Positions 33,556-42,457 of a stretch of 64,000 bases of DNA are shown here, piece after piece; position 1 is the first letter of the stretch, and every line of letters begins with the position of its first letter. The stretch is from assembly GCF_000702165.1 (NCBI RefSeq), contig NZ_JNKU01000002.1:1-64000 (forward strand), read 5' to 3'. The notes beneath the pieces were generated by a model. That model was not told the DNA's origin. It did not search any database and saw only the letters and a program-made list of their open reading frames with translations. The position numbers were made by a program, and so were the translations under genes. The stretch comes from Sharpea azabuensis DSM 18934 (GTDB lineage: Bacteria > Bacillota_I > Bacilli_A > Erysipelotrichales > Coprobacillaceae).

Positions 33556-33583
33556 AAGTGGTCTCATCAGGCCACTTTTTTGT
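33556..33583 (+). terminator. Rho-independent terminator
   Basis: AAGTGG (33556-33561), ten bases, CCACTT (33572-33577), T run; a TATAAT at 33584-33589 directly follows and may serve the next gene. Confidence 0.8.
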
Positions 33584-33612
33584 TATAATGGGGGAGGAGG
33601 TTTTCTTTAAAG

Positions 33613-35052
33613 ATGAAAGGTAAAACATTATTTATCATATATCAAGCAGGGAGAATTATTACAGCTATCATACTTAGTATCTGTGTTATTTTCTTGTTTC
33701 TAAAAACACAAATGCTTCAGGCAATTAATATACTGGGGGTAAGTGTTGTAATCTTTTCATGGCTTGTGCTCGAAGTGTTTTGTATTCTCACCTTAAATGC
33801 CTATATTAGAAATAAAAGTATGAAGTTATCTAATGAAGAACATCTTGCCTATGTTACATTATTAACTCAAAAGGTCTATAAGAGAAATAAGAAGCTTAAG
33901 GCATATGGATTGCTTTTGATGGCAAGAGATGAACTTCTCTTAGGATATCATGGAAAGGCGCAAGAAACACTTCACTCGATTGTGATTGAAAACTTGAATC
34001 CGAACCAACAAAAACTCTATTATTTCCTTCAGGTTGTTTTAAGTGTGCTTTTCAATCAGGACAGCCATGATCCTCTTGTTCGCTATAATGCCATTAAGTC
34101 AAAAAGTGAGCAATGTCCTGATGATGAAGAAGTCAAAAAGGCTGTTGAAGAAAAACAAAATGATGAGCTTATCAAGATGATGCAAAGAACAAGGGTAGTG
34201 AAGCACATACCGTCCTGTCTTACTTTTATTTTAGGGCTGATGATTTTTCATATCATTTTCTTTCATGGTTTGTCAACGCAATTAAATACAAGATGGATAT
34301 TAAGACCAAGATATAACTTATTTGCCTCTTTGATTGCTTATTTGTTTTTTGTTTTATTATCAGGATTTGTGCTTTATAAGACCTACCGAGTTCGCAAAAT
34401 GAATCATGAGCTTTCAACATTGCATAAAGCAATCCATATCATAATAAGCGTTATTTTGATGCTTGTTGTACTGGTGGCATGCACATATTATGGTGTTGCT
34501 TCTCTCTTTCTTAATGATGTTAAGGAAAGAAAGATTGCGAATCCTGCACAAAATGCGTATGCCTCATGGAAGTATTATGAAATCACCGATAACAACGGTT
34601 ATACTACTACAAAGAACTACTATTATAGCCAGGATGGTCTCTTTTTCTTAAAAGCAAACTTGCCAGTTAGAAAATCTACTCAGAATAAACAAATGACGCA
34701 AAGTGTACCATCTCAAGAAACACAGACAGAACCTGCACCAACCACACAGAATGACCCTATTGACAACAAGCAAGCTATTCTAGCTGTCTATAATTTCATA
34801 AAACAAGAAAGTCCTCTTGATCAGATGCAGTTAGAATATTTATATGATGCAAAGGGCAATCTCTATGCCAGGGTCGGCCAAAAGAAAGACAATGGCAAAA
34901 CATATTCCTATACACTTAATGACAATGGCATGAAAAGCGGTCAACGAGAGATTGTCCTAGAAAGACAAAGCGGATCGGAAGATGTACAGCTTGTTGATTT
35001 CTATTTGTATGATGGCAATAAGGTCGCTGATGAACATAAGACGAGCTGGTAA
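33613..35052 (+). CDS. Hypothetical membrane protein with a TPR-like middle region
   Basis: Predicted 479-residue protein. Two helices span about residues 8-28 and 38-62, followed by a cytoplasmic helical region of about 130 residues that looks TPR-like (LLLMARDELLLGYHGKAQETL). Three more helices lie at about 200-220, 235-258 and 275-300. The C-terminal 175 residues are polar, contain a Q/T/P-rich linker (about 355-390) and an aromatic beta-rich end. I do not recognise the family. The orientation and function are unknown. Confidence 0.7.
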   Translation: MKGKTLFIIYQAGRIITAIILSICVIFLFLKTQMLQAINILGVSVVIFSWLVLEVFCILTLNAYIRNKSMKLSNEEHLAYVTLLTQKVYKRNKKLKAYGLLLMARDELLLGYHGKAQETLHSIVIENLNPNQQKLYYFLQVVLSVLFNQDSHDPLVRYNAIKSKSEQCPDDEEVKKAVEEKQNDELIKMMQRTRVVKHIPSCLTFILGLMIFHIIFFHGLSTQLNTRWILRPRYNLFASLIAYLFFVLLSGFVLYKTYRVRKMNHELSTLHKAIHIIISVILMLVVLVACTYYGVASLFLNDVKERKIANPAQNAYASWKYYEITDNNGYTTTKNYYYSQDGLFFLKANLPVRKSTQNKQMTQSVPSQETQTEPAPTTQNDPIDNKQAILAVYNFIKQESPLDQMQLEYLYDAKGNLYARVGQKKDNGKTYSYTLNDNGMKSGQREIVLERQSGSEDVQLVDFYLYDGNKVADEHKTSW

Positions 35053-35125
35053 AATTTTATAAAATTATATTGCTTGCAATATATTAGAATTATGTTATAC
35101 TGAGGACACGTTAAGGAGATTATTT

Positions 35126-35482
35126 ATGAGTATAATTACAGAAATATTAGCCGTATTCGTTGCTTTAGAATTTTTCTATATTATGTATTTGGAGACTTTC
35201 GCAACAACAAGCGATAAGACAAGTCAGGTTTTCCAAATGTCAAAAGAAGAACTATCAAGAGATTCAGTGAAGACACTATTTAAGAACCAGGGCGTTTATA
35301 ATGGCTTAATCAGTATCTTGATTTTAATAGCATTATTTGTTTTTACTAGTAAGATAGCCATTATGATCTTGATGGGCTATATTATTCTTGTGGCACTGTA
35401 TGGTGCTATTACAAGCAATCCAAAAATTCTGCTTATGCAAGGTGGTCTAGCCATTCTTACATTGATAAGTGCTTTATTCTAA
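35126..35482 (+). CDS. DUF1304 family membrane protein
   Basis: Predicted 118-residue protein with four membrane helices. The pattern AVFVALEFFYIMYLETF, LFKNQGVYNGL and ALYGAITSNPKILLMQGGLA is characteristic of DUF1304, an uncharacterised small membrane family. A promoter TTGCAA (35074-35079), 16 bp, TATACT (35096-35101) precedes it, and a terminator follows. Confidence 0.88.
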   Translation: MSIITEILAVFVALEFFYIMYLETFATTSDKTSQVFQMSKEELSRDSVKTLFKNQGVYNGLISILILIALFVFTSKIAIMILMGYIILVALYGAITSNPKILLMQGGLAILTLISALF

Positions 35483-35511
35483 GATGGGATATAGGATTCC
35501 ATCTTTTCTTA
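35481..35511 (+). terminator. Rho-independent terminator
   Basis: AAGATGG (35481-35487) pairs with CCATCTT (35499-35505), followed by TTCTT. Confidence 0.8.
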
Positions 35512-35562
35512 TGGTCATATTCAGGACATATTTCTTCGATAGATTATTTGCGAGGTGAGTGT

Positions 35563-35814
35563 ATGTTTACAAGTCAGGTTGATATGAAAATGGTTCTTGA
35601 AATTAATAAGAGTCTAAGAGACCATCAAATGCTAAGTGAAGTTCATACATATTCTGGTTGTGCTACATGTGGCTTGAGGCTGATGAGAAAAAATAATGAA
35701 GATATCAATATGATTCTTGATATCATTCAAGATTATCTAGATACAAAATGGATGAAAGTCTCACTTAATACCTACGATGAAGAGATGCTTTATATTAATT
35801 CTAAGTTTGAATAA
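35563..35814 (+). CDS. Small CxxC protein, weak resemblance to RDAC-type proteins
   Basis: Predicted 83-residue cytoplasmic protein with a central SGCATCGLRLM motif holding two cysteines two residues apart. The order of an INKSLRDH helix, a strand with the cysteines, then a helix and strand ending near the C-terminus recalls the small RDAC-family proteins of Firmicutes, but the match is loose. A thiol or metal role is possible. The ATG at 35563 follows GAGGTGAG. Confidence 0.6.
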   Translation: MFTSQVDMKMVLEINKSLRDHQMLSEVHTYSGCATCGLRLMRKNNEDINMILDIIQDYLDTKWMKVSLNTYDEEMLYINSKFE

Positions 35815-35892
35815 TATATCATCTAGTATTGAATACGAGATGTATTGACATTGAATATTAAAAGTGTTATCCTACGTCCAGGAGGCGATAGT

Positions 35893-36570
35893 ATGGAACG
35901 AACAAAACTTAAAGATAGAGTCTTGCCAAGCTATACAAAAGGTGAAGAAATCTTCAATATGGTAACCCATATAGTTGGTGGAGCAATGGGCGTTGTTGCC
36001 TTAGTGCTCTGTGTTATCTTTTCAGCTATTCACCATGATGGCTATGCATTGGCAGGCAGTATTGTCTATGGCTTAAGCATGATTATTCTTTTTACAATGT
36101 CATCAATATATCATGGCATTAGTCCTAAGCATCAAATCGCAAAAAAAGTATTTCAGATTATGGACCATGATACGATTTTTGTCTTGATTGCAGGAACATA
36201 TACACCTATCCTGCTTGTAACGATTCGAGAAGCTGATCCATTCTGGGCATGGACACTCTTGGCTATTGTCTGGGGTATATCTATTTTAGGTATTGTCCTG
36301 AATTCCATCGATATTGAACGCTTTAAAGTATTCTCGATGATTTGCTACTTAGGGTTGGGATGGTGCATCGTATTTAAGTTCAACTTATTATTAAGTCATA
36401 TGGCACTTAATGGTATTATCTTGCTTGTTGCTGGAGGAGTTGCCTACACGGTTGGATGTATTTTCTATAAGCTAGGGGATACAAAGAAATATATGCATTC
36501 TATATGGCATATATGGATTCTTATTGGTGCATTATGTCATTTCCTGACAATTTTGCTTTATGTCATCTAA
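35893..36570 (+). CDS. Hemolysin III family (PAQR/YqfA-like) membrane protein
   Basis: Predicted 225-residue protein with seven membrane helices. MSSIYHGISPKHQIAKKVFQIMDHDTIFVLIAGTYTP and the late MHSIWHIWILIGALCHF hold the conserved histidines, serine and aspartate that bind a metal in this superfamily, suggesting hydrolase-type chemistry in the membrane. The haemolysin name is historical. The ATG at 35893 follows AGGAGG. Confidence 0.92.
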   Translation: MERTKLKDRVLPSYTKGEEIFNMVTHIVGGAMGVVALVLCVIFSAIHHDGYALAGSIVYGLSMIILFTMSSIYHGISPKHQIAKKVFQIMDHDTIFVLIAGTYTPILLVTIREADPFWAWTLLAIVWGISILGIVLNSIDIERFKVFSMICYLGLGWCIVFKFNLLLSHMALNGIILLVAGGVAYTVGCIFYKLGDTKKYMHSIWHIWILIGALCHFLTILLYVI

Positions 36571-36600
36571 CTCAATTCTATATTGAATTGAGTTTTTTTT
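36569..36600 (+). terminator. Rho-independent terminator
   Basis: AACTCAATTC (36569-36578), six bases, GAATTGAGTT (36585-36594), then T8. Confidence 0.9.
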
Positions 36601-36635
36601 ATGAACCCTCTATAATAGTCACGAAGGAGATAAAT

Positions 36636-37139
36636 ATGAAAATATCTAATCGTAATAAAATACTATATTTATTAACTATTTTAGTTGTTCTTGGGGGTGA
36701 TCTTCTTACCAAAACAATCGTCAATCATCAAATGAAAGTAGGAGCAAGTTATGAGCTTATTGAGAACTTCTTCTATTTCACAAATATCCATAATACAGGT
36801 GCAGCCTGGGGTATATTTGCGGGACATATAGAATTCTTTTATGTCATTACAATTATTGCAGCGATAGCCATTATCTATTATTTTTTACACTCTAATGAAG
36901 ACCAGGCGATTTTCCGATATGGGCTTGTACTTGTCTTTGCTGGTTTATTAGGTAATCTTTATGATCGTGTTATTTTTAAATATGTGCGCGATTTTATTGA
37001 TTTTATTATTTTTGGTTATGATTTCCCAATCTTTAATGTAGCGGATATGGGCGTGGTGATTGGGATGTTTTTGATTATTATTGATTTATTAATAGGAGAA
37101 TATAAACAATGGAAATTCAATCAATCACACCCACAGTAG
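36636..37139 (+). CDS. lspA: Lipoprotein signal peptidase (signal peptidase II)
   Basis: Predicted 167-residue membrane aspartyl protease that cleaves prolipoprotein signal peptides. Four helices are visible. Conserved boxes: FYFTNIHNTGAAWGI, GLLGNLYDRV, VRDFIDF with catalytic D119, and FPIFNVADMGV with D137. The ATG at 36636 follows AAGGAG; a TATAAT lies at 36611-36616. It overlaps rluD by 31 bases, a pairing common in Firmicutes. Confidence 0.94.
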   Translation: MKISNRNKILYLLTILVVLGGDLLTKTIVNHQMKVGASYELIENFFYFTNIHNTGAAWGIFAGHIEFFYVITIIAAIAIIYYFLHSNEDQAIFRYGLVLVFAGLLGNLYDRVIFKYVRDFIDFIIFGYDFPIFNVADMGVVIGMFLIIIDLLIGEYKQWKFNQSHPQ

Positions 37140-38032
37140 AAGAAAAGGGTATGCGTATTGACAAGCTTCTACAAAAGCATTTCATAGATGAAAGCAGAAC
37201 AACTCTTCAGAACTGGATCAAAGAAGGTTGTGTCTGCATCGATGATAAGCCTGTCAAGGCAAGTCGCAAGGTAGAGCCTAATGAAGTGATTAATGTTACA
37301 ATTCCTGATCCAGTTGATACAACAATTGCACCAGAAAATATTCCTCTTGATGTTGTCTATGAGGATCATGATGTTATTGTTGTTAATAAGCCATCAGGTA
37401 TGATTGTTCATCCAAGTGCAGGCATCTACTCAGGTACGCTCGTGAATGCGTTGCTTTATCACTGTGATGATTTATCAAGCATTAATGGTGTTAACCGTCC
37501 AGGTATTGTCCATCGTATCGATAAGGAAACAAGCGGACTCTTAATGGTTGCGAAGAATGATAAGGCACATCGCTCTTTATCTGCACAGCTTGAAGAACAT
37601 AGTGTCATTAGACGTTATGTAGCTCTTGTCCATGGTGTCATCCCTCATAATAAGGGACGTATAGTTGCACCAATTGGTCGTGATCCTGATGATCGACAGA
37701 AAATGGCAGTTACTGACAAGAATGCTAAAGAAGCAATCACCAACTTTACGGTGCTAGAACGCTTTGATGATATGACCTTAATTGAATGTCGTCTAGAAAC
37801 AGGAAGAACACATCAGATTCGTGTGCATATGCAATATATCGGCTATCCGGTCTATGGTGATCCAAAATATGGCAGACGTTCGGATGACACAAGTCATGGA
37901 CAGTATCTTCATGCAAAGATTCTTGGCTTCAAGCATCCAACAACAGGAGAACAAATGCTTTTTGAAGCAAAACTACCAGATTATTTTGAAGAGAAGATTG
38001 AAGAATTGAGACAGGTGAAGAATAATGGCTAA
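37109..38032 (+). CDS. rluD: RluA-family pseudouridine synthase (RluD-like)
   Basis: Predicted 307-residue enzyme that converts uridines of large-subunit rRNA to pseudouridine. Residues 14-62 are an S4 RNA-binding domain; the catalytic D138 is in VHRIDKETSGLL, followed by GRTHQIRVHMQYIGYPVYGD. Its start lies inside lspA and it overlaps the deaminase gene by 8 bases. The exact rRNA target is inferred from the family. Confidence 0.92.
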   Translation: MEIQSITPTVEEKGMRIDKLLQKHFIDESRTTLQNWIKEGCVCIDDKPVKASRKVEPNEVINVTIPDPVDTTIAPENIPLDVVYEDHDVIVVNKPSGMIVHPSAGIYSGTLVNALLYHCDDLSSINGVNRPGIVHRIDKETSGLLMVAKNDKAHRSLSAQLEEHSVIRRYVALVHGVIPHNKGRIVAPIGRDPDDRQKMAVTDKNAKEAITNFTVLERFDDMTLIECRLETGRTHQIRVHMQYIGYPVYGDPKYGRRSDDTSHGQYLHAKILGFKHPTTGEQMLFEAKLPDYFEEKIEELRQVKNNG

Positions 38033-38498
38033 TACAGTATTATCCTGGGATGAGTACTTTATGGGAGTCGCTAAGCTTTCAGCTTTACGTTCAAAAGATC
38101 CTAATACACAAGTAGGATGCTGCATTGTGAATACGAATAACCGTATTGTTGGAGTTGGCTACAATGGCATGCCCTGGGGATCGGAAGATAGTCATATGCC
38201 TTGGGATGTTCGAAGTGGATCTTTAGAGGAGACTAAATATGCCTATGTTGTGCATGCAGAATTAAATGCCATTCTTAATTCTACATCTGACCTACATGGC
38301 TGTCGCCTCTATGTTTCCTTATTTCCATGCAATGAATGTGCAAAGGCTATTGTTCAGGCAGGAATTAAAGAAATTATCTATGAAGATGAAAAATACAAGA
38401 ATACTCCTGGTGATATCGCTTCAAAGCGTATCTTAAAGGCCGCAGGTGTAAAATGTCGGAAAGTTCCTCATCTTGAAGTTCAGGTAAAAAGAGGCTAA
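38025..38498 (+). CDS. dCMP/deoxycytidylate deaminase (ComEB-like)
   Basis: Predicted 157-residue zinc enzyme. HAELNAILN supplies the zinc histidine and proton-shuttling glutamate, and PCNECAKA the two zinc cysteines. SKDPNTQVGCCIVN is the substrate-binding part. It turns dCMP into dUMP for thymidylate synthesis. It overlaps rluD by 8 bases and the PHP gene starts 1 base after its stop. Confidence 0.9.
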   Translation: MANTVLSWDEYFMGVAKLSALRSKDPNTQVGCCIVNTNNRIVGVGYNGMPWGSEDSHMPWDVRSGSLEETKYAYVVHAELNAILNSTSDLHGCRLYVSLFPCNECAKAIVQAGIKEIIYEDEKYKNTPGDIASKRILKAAGVKCRKVPHLEVQVKRG

Positions 38499-38499
38499 T

Positions 38500-39342
38500 A
38501 TGAGCTATTCACATATTGACTTACATATGCATTCAACATGTAGTGATGGCAGTGATGATCCATTAACTTTGCTGGAGCATGTAAGAGAAGCACATATCAC
38601 TACTTTTAGCTTGACTGATCATGATACGATTAAAGGCAATGCTATAATAAGAGAACATGTACAACAAGATATGACTTTTATCAATGGCATTGAATTTTCA
38701 ACAATTACACCAATACGACAGGCACATATTCTTGGCTATGGCTTTGATGAAACGAATGAAGTGCTTATTGAAGCCATTCAAAAAGGAGAAGCTTTGCGCA
38801 AGCATAAGTTAGAAGTGCGTCTCGGTTATCTGAAGCAACAAGGCGTTATCTTAAAAGAAGAAGATATTGATGATCTAAGAAGCTTGGAGATTGCTGCAAA
38901 GCCGCATATCGCCCGTGCTTTAATAAAGAATGGCTATGGCTCAACAATTACGGAAGCCATCAATACCTATTTATCAGGTTGTCCTCAAGAAAATGACCGT
39001 CTGGATGCAAGAAGTGCGATTAAAGCAATCAAGGCGGCTATAGGAAGGGTGATCTGGGCACATCCATTGGGCGGTGAAAATGTTAAAAGGATGAGTGAAG
39101 AACGATTCTATAAACAACTGCATTTTTTACTTGATGCAGGGATTGAAGGACTTGAAGTCTATTATTCGCGTTATAATCAAGATGAGGTGGCATTTTTAGA
39201 AAATGTTGCTAATAAGTATCATTTGCTTATAAGCGGAGGCAGTGATTACCATGGCAAGAATAAGAATATTCATCTCGGAGAATTGAATGCCTTTGGTAAA
39301 GAAATTGTCAAGGAAAAGTTAACGATCATAGAAAATATATGA
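38500..39342 (+). CDS. PHP-domain phosphoesterase (TrpH/YciV-like)
   Basis: Predicted 280-residue PHP-family phosphoesterase. Metal-binding motifs are DLHMHSTCSDGSDDP, SLTDHDTIKG, NGIEFST, a middle KPHIARAL, WAHPLGG and GSDYHGKNK. Relatives act as nucleoside 3',5'-bisphosphate phosphatase or 5'-3' exonuclease on RNA ends (RNase AM). It is the last gene of the lspA operon. Confidence 0.88.
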   Translation: MSYSHIDLHMHSTCSDGSDDPLTLLEHVREAHITTFSLTDHDTIKGNAIIREHVQQDMTFINGIEFSTITPIRQAHILGYGFDETNEVLIEAIQKGEALRKHKLEVRLGYLKQQGVILKEEDIDDLRSLEIAAKPHIARALIKNGYGSTITEAINTYLSGCPQENDRLDARSAIKAIKAAIGRVIWAHPLGGENVKRMSEERFYKQLHFLLDAGIEGLEVYYSRYNQDEVAFLENVANKYHLLISGGSDYHGKNKNIHLGELNAFGKEIVKEKLTIIENI

Positions 39343-39416
39343 TTTTTGAAAAAAACGAGTAATCTGTTTGAACATCTTACACCTTTCGATATACTGAGCT
39401 TAAAGAAGGTGAAGAT

Positions 39417-39662
39417 ATGAATAACAAGGCTTATGAAAGTGGCTATCTTGAAGGAAAGAGCGAAGGCTTTGAGCAAGGGGTTAGCTATGGGGCAAACCGA
39501 ATGTTTGAAACAATCTTCACGGCATATCAGGAGAATGGGCTATCGCTAAAGAAACTCAAGAAAATCCAAAAGGAATTCTTTGATTCATTAGAAGCTAGTA
39601 ATGGAGATGAGAATATTGCTGATTTCACAATGGCTGATGAAGTGGAAGAATTTAATGATTAA
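39417..39662 (+). CDS. Small hypothetical protein
   Basis: Predicted 81-residue protein. Its N-terminus has glycine-spaced repeats (YESGYLEGKSEGFEQGVSYG) like those of Yae1/FliH-type helices, then a helix and an acidic tail. No function is known. GAAGGTGAAG precedes the start, and the next gene begins 17 bases after it. Confidence 0.6.
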   Translation: MNNKAYESGYLEGKSEGFEQGVSYGANRMFETIFTAYQENGLSLKKLKKIQKEFFDSLEASNGDENIADFTMADEVEEFND

Positions 39663-39679
39663 AAGCTGGAGGAGAAGAT

Positions 39680-39934
39680 ATGCAGGCGTTATTAAGTATT
39701 TTAGCCCTGATTGGGGCTGCAATATGCCTTTATATCACTGTCAAATGCTTCATGCTGCATAGTGATATTGAGGAATTTCATGCATCATGTTCAAGATATC
39801 TGGATGAGATTCAGGAAGTGAATAAGGAACTTGATGAAGCTGAAATAAATTTACGAGCATTAAATCGCACTATTGAGCTTACAAATAAGATTGCTAGCAA
39901 GATTAATGCGTTCTTGGATAAATTTGCGTTTTAA
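39680..39934 (+). CDS. Small hypothetical membrane-anchored coiled-coil protein
   Basis: Predicted 84-residue protein with one N-terminal membrane helix (about residues 4-24) followed by a coiled coil (about 33-75). I do not recognise the family. A clear GGAGGAG site precedes the start. It probably forms a pair with the gene at 39417. Confidence 0.6.
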   Translation: MQALLSILALIGAAICLYITVKCFMLHSDIEEFHASCSRYLDEIQEVNKELDEAEINLRALNRTIELTNKIASKINAFLDKFAF

Positions 39935-39937
39935 TTG

Positions 39938-40203
39938 TTGACAAATGCAAAATGCATGTTTATTATATTCGTAAATAAACAAACTTAGTGACGAAGAGAG
40001 TAGTCCTGCTTGAGGCTTATAGCGACCTAGTGGTGGTGAAAGACTAGGAGGGAGAGCATGATGAACCGCACTTCTGAAAGGTTTGCCTGAATGAGTAGGG
40101 CAAAAGGTTTTCCGCCTTAAGGATAGAGAGGATTCTAAGGAATCAAGAAGAGTGGTACCGCGTACTTATTACGTCTCTTGCATATGCAAGAGACGTTTTT
40201 CGT
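39938..40203 (+). promoter_or_regulatory. T-box riboswitch, arginine-type specifier, with its promoter
   Basis: Promoter TTGACA (39938-39943), 17 bp, TATTAT (39961-39966). The leader has the AGAGAGTAG start of stem I and the AGCGACC / GGTGGTGAAAG distal loops. The T-box AAGAGTGGTACCGCG (40148-40162) and the terminator ACGTCTCTTGC / GCAAGAGACGT (40171-40196) follow. Aligned with the tyrS leader by the shared bases after the specifier (ACTTY), the codon is CGC (40067-40069), arginine. Uncharged tRNA-Arg would allow transcription of the ABC transporter and aminotransferase. The T-box is certain; its specificity is inferred. Confidence 0.9.
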
Positions 40204-40235
40204 TATTGAGTTAAAAGTGTAGGGGGATAAAGATT

Positions 40236-41015
40236 ATGAAAACAAAGAAATTATTAACAATTGCTTTAACTGGTGTTGTTGCTGTTGGTTTAGTTGGCTG
40301 TGGTGCTTCAGGCGATAAGACATCAAATGGCAAGAAAGTTGTGACTGTAGAAATTGCTACTTCTCCAGACTATCCACCATATGAATCATTAGACAAGAAA
40401 GGTAATATTGTTGGCTTTGATGCTGATATGGTGAAATATCTTGATAAGGCCATGGATACAAAGGATACTGATTATAAGTTCCATTGGAATCAGATGAGCT
40501 TTGATAACATCATCAGTCAGATTCAGGCTGATCAGGTTGATTTAGGAGTATCAGGTTTCACTTATGACAAGAAGAGAAAAGTAGAATGGTCTAATCCATA
40601 TACTGCAACTGCTCAGGTCGCTGTTGTCGCAAAGAATTCAGCTATTAATTCACCTAAAGATCTTGAAGGCAAGAAGCTAGCTGCTCAGGCAGGCGCAACT
40701 GGCGAAGAAGCTGCTAAATCAGTCAAAGGTGCTCAGGTTTCAACTGTCAAGAATGCTCAGCAGATCTTCCCTGCTTTAACTGCTGGTCAGTATGATGCAA
40801 TTATCGTTGACTTAGCGGTTGCTAATGAATATGCAAAAAATGGTGCATACAAAGTGCTTGATCAGTCATTATTAGATGAAAAGAACTACATCATTGCTAA
40901 ACAGGGTAATAAAGATTTAATCAAAGCTGTTAATGCTGGCTTAAAGAAATTCATGTCTAGTGATGATTATAAGACATTAACTGACAAATATGGCTTAAAA
41001 GCTTACAAGGCTTAA
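40236..41015 (+). CDS. Amino-acid ABC transporter substrate-binding lipoprotein
   Basis: Predicted 259-residue SBP_bac_3 protein. A lipoprotein signal ends in VGLVGCG with C22 as the lipidated residue. The mature part has ATSPDYPPYESLDKKGNIVGFDADM and DLGVSGFTYDKKRK, the usual ligand-binding strands of polar amino-acid receptors. With the T-box specifier above, arginine or another basic amino acid is the likely ligand. It is the first gene of the operon. Confidence 0.92.
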   Translation: MKTKKLLTIALTGVVAVGLVGCGASGDKTSNGKKVVTVEIATSPDYPPYESLDKKGNIVGFDADMVKYLDKAMDTKDTDYKFHWNQMSFDNIISQIQADQVDLGVSGFTYDKKRKVEWSNPYTATAQVAVVAKNSAINSPKDLEGKKLAAQAGATGEEAAKSVKGAQVSTVKNAQQIFPALTAGQYDAIIVDLAVANEYAKNGAYKVLDQSLLDEKNYIIAKQGNKDLIKAVNAGLKKFMSSDDYKTLTDKYGLKAYKA

Positions 41016-41034
41016 TCCTTAAAGGAGGAATTCA

Positions 41035-41718
41035 ATGTTTCCAGCGTTCAGTAAAGTTGTAACATTAGAAAATTTATTAATCTTACTTAAAGGGGCTCTG
41101 CTGTCATTAGGACTGGCAGCAGGTTCTCTTTTAATCGGTTTGGCAATCGCAATCTTAATTGCTTTACTACGTTTTTCAACAAAGAAGATCTGTCATATTA
41201 TTGCCAACATCTATGTAGAATTCTTTAGAGGTACACCAATGCTTGTTCAGATTATGTATCTCTTTACGGTTGTTCCTATTGTCATTTCCTTGATTGTAGG
41301 ACATCGTGTCAGAATCAATCCTGTTATTGTTGGTCTTATAGCCCTGAGCTTAAACTCTGGGGCCTATCAGGCTGAATATATTCGTGGGGGCATTAATGGT
41401 GTGGACAAAGGACAGAAAGAAGCTTGCGAAACACTTGGCTTATCGCGTACGGATATGATGCGCTTTGTCATCTTGCCACAGGCTTTCAGACTTGCTATTC
41501 CTTCAATGGTTGGGGAATTCGTGACTTTGATTAAGGATTCATCATTGCTTATGACAATTGGTGCTCTTGAACTCTTTGGCCAGGCCAATAAGATTGGTAA
41601 TATCTACTATGATTATATGACACCAGAAACAATTTCCATTTTCTATTATCTCATTATGACATTAACGATTTCATATTTTGCAAGAAAGCTAGAAAAGAGG
41701 TTAGCAAGAAGTGTCTAA
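41035..41718 (+). CDS. Amino-acid ABC transporter permease
   Basis: Predicted 227-residue HisM/GlnP-type permease with about five helices. The ATPase-docking loop is [22 protein letters not shown], preceded by RGTPMLVQI and [13 protein letters not shown]. It follows the binding protein after 19 bases, with AAAGGAGGA, and overlaps the ATPase gene by 8 bases. Confidence 0.93.
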   Translation: MFPAFSKVVTLENLLILLKGALLSLGLAAGSLLIGLAIAILIALLRFSTKKICHIIANIYVEFFRGTPMLVQIMYLFTVVPIVISLIVGHRVRINPVIVGLIALSLNSGAYQAEYIRGGINGVDKGQKEACETLGLSRTDMMRFVILPQAFRLAIPSMVGEFVTLIKDSSLLMTIGALELFGQANKIGNIYYDYMTPETISIFYYLIMTLTISYFARKLEKRLARSV

Positions 41719-42457
41719 TACAACAATGATTAAAGTAGAACATATTTCAAAACAATTTGGTTCTCTAAAAGCACTTGATGATGTTTCTTTAGAAGTTTCT
41801 AAAGGTGAGATCGTTTGCTTGCTTGGCCCATCAGGCTCTGGTAAGTCAACACTGATTCGTGCCATCAATGGTCTTGAGACACCGGAAAATGGAAAGATTT
41901 ATTTTGAAGGCGAAGAGTATGATAAGAAGAATGCTGCTAAATATCATCAGCAACGCTTAAAGATGGGCTTTGTTTTCCAGCATTTCAATCTCTTTCCAAA
42001 TATGACGGTTTTAGAAAACTTGACTTTAGCGCAGATCAGAGTCAAGAAGATTGATGAAAAACAGGCAGAAGAGACAGCCATGCGTTATTTAACACGTGTT
42101 GGCTTAGCTGAAAAACGTGATGAATATCCTAATAAATTATCAGGCGGGCAGAAGCAGCGTGTAGCCATTGCTAGAAGTCTTTGCATGAATCCTGATATTA
42201 TGCTTTTTGATGAACCAACAAGTGCTCTTGATCCTGAAATGGTTGAAGAAGTCCTTGAAGTTATGCAGTCACTAGGCAAGGAGGGCATGACAATGATCAT
42301 TGTCACACATGAAATGGGCTTCGCACGTACCGTAGCTGATCGTGTTGTTTTCCTTGAAGATGGACACATTGTGGAAGAGAATGAAGCTAAGGCATTCTTC
42401 AGCCATCCACAAAGTGAACGTGCCCAGCTATTCTTAAGTAAGGTTATGCATCAATAA
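41711..42457 (+). CDS. Amino-acid ABC transporter ATPase
   Basis: Predicted 248-residue ATPase of the polar amino-acid uptake family. Walker [11 protein letters not shown]-loop [10 protein letters not shown], signature LSGGQKQR, Walker [15 protein letters not shown], switch VTHEMGFA. The GTG at 41711 is the probable start, with GAGG 10 bases upstream; an ATG at 41726 lacks a site. It overlaps the permease by 8 bases and the aminotransferase by one. Confidence 0.92.
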   Translation: MSNTTMIKVEHISKQFGSLKALDDVSLEVSKGEIVCLLGPSGSGKSTLIRAINGLETPENGKIYFEGEEYDKKNAAKYHQQRLKMGFVFQHFNLFPNMTVLENLTLAQIRVKKIDEKQAEETAMRYLTRVGLAEKRDEYPNKLSGGQKQRVAIARSLCMNPDIMLFDEPTSALDPEMVEEVLEVMQSLGKEGMTMIIVTHEMGFARTVADRVVFLEDGHIVEENEAKAFFSHPQSERAQLFLSKVMHQ

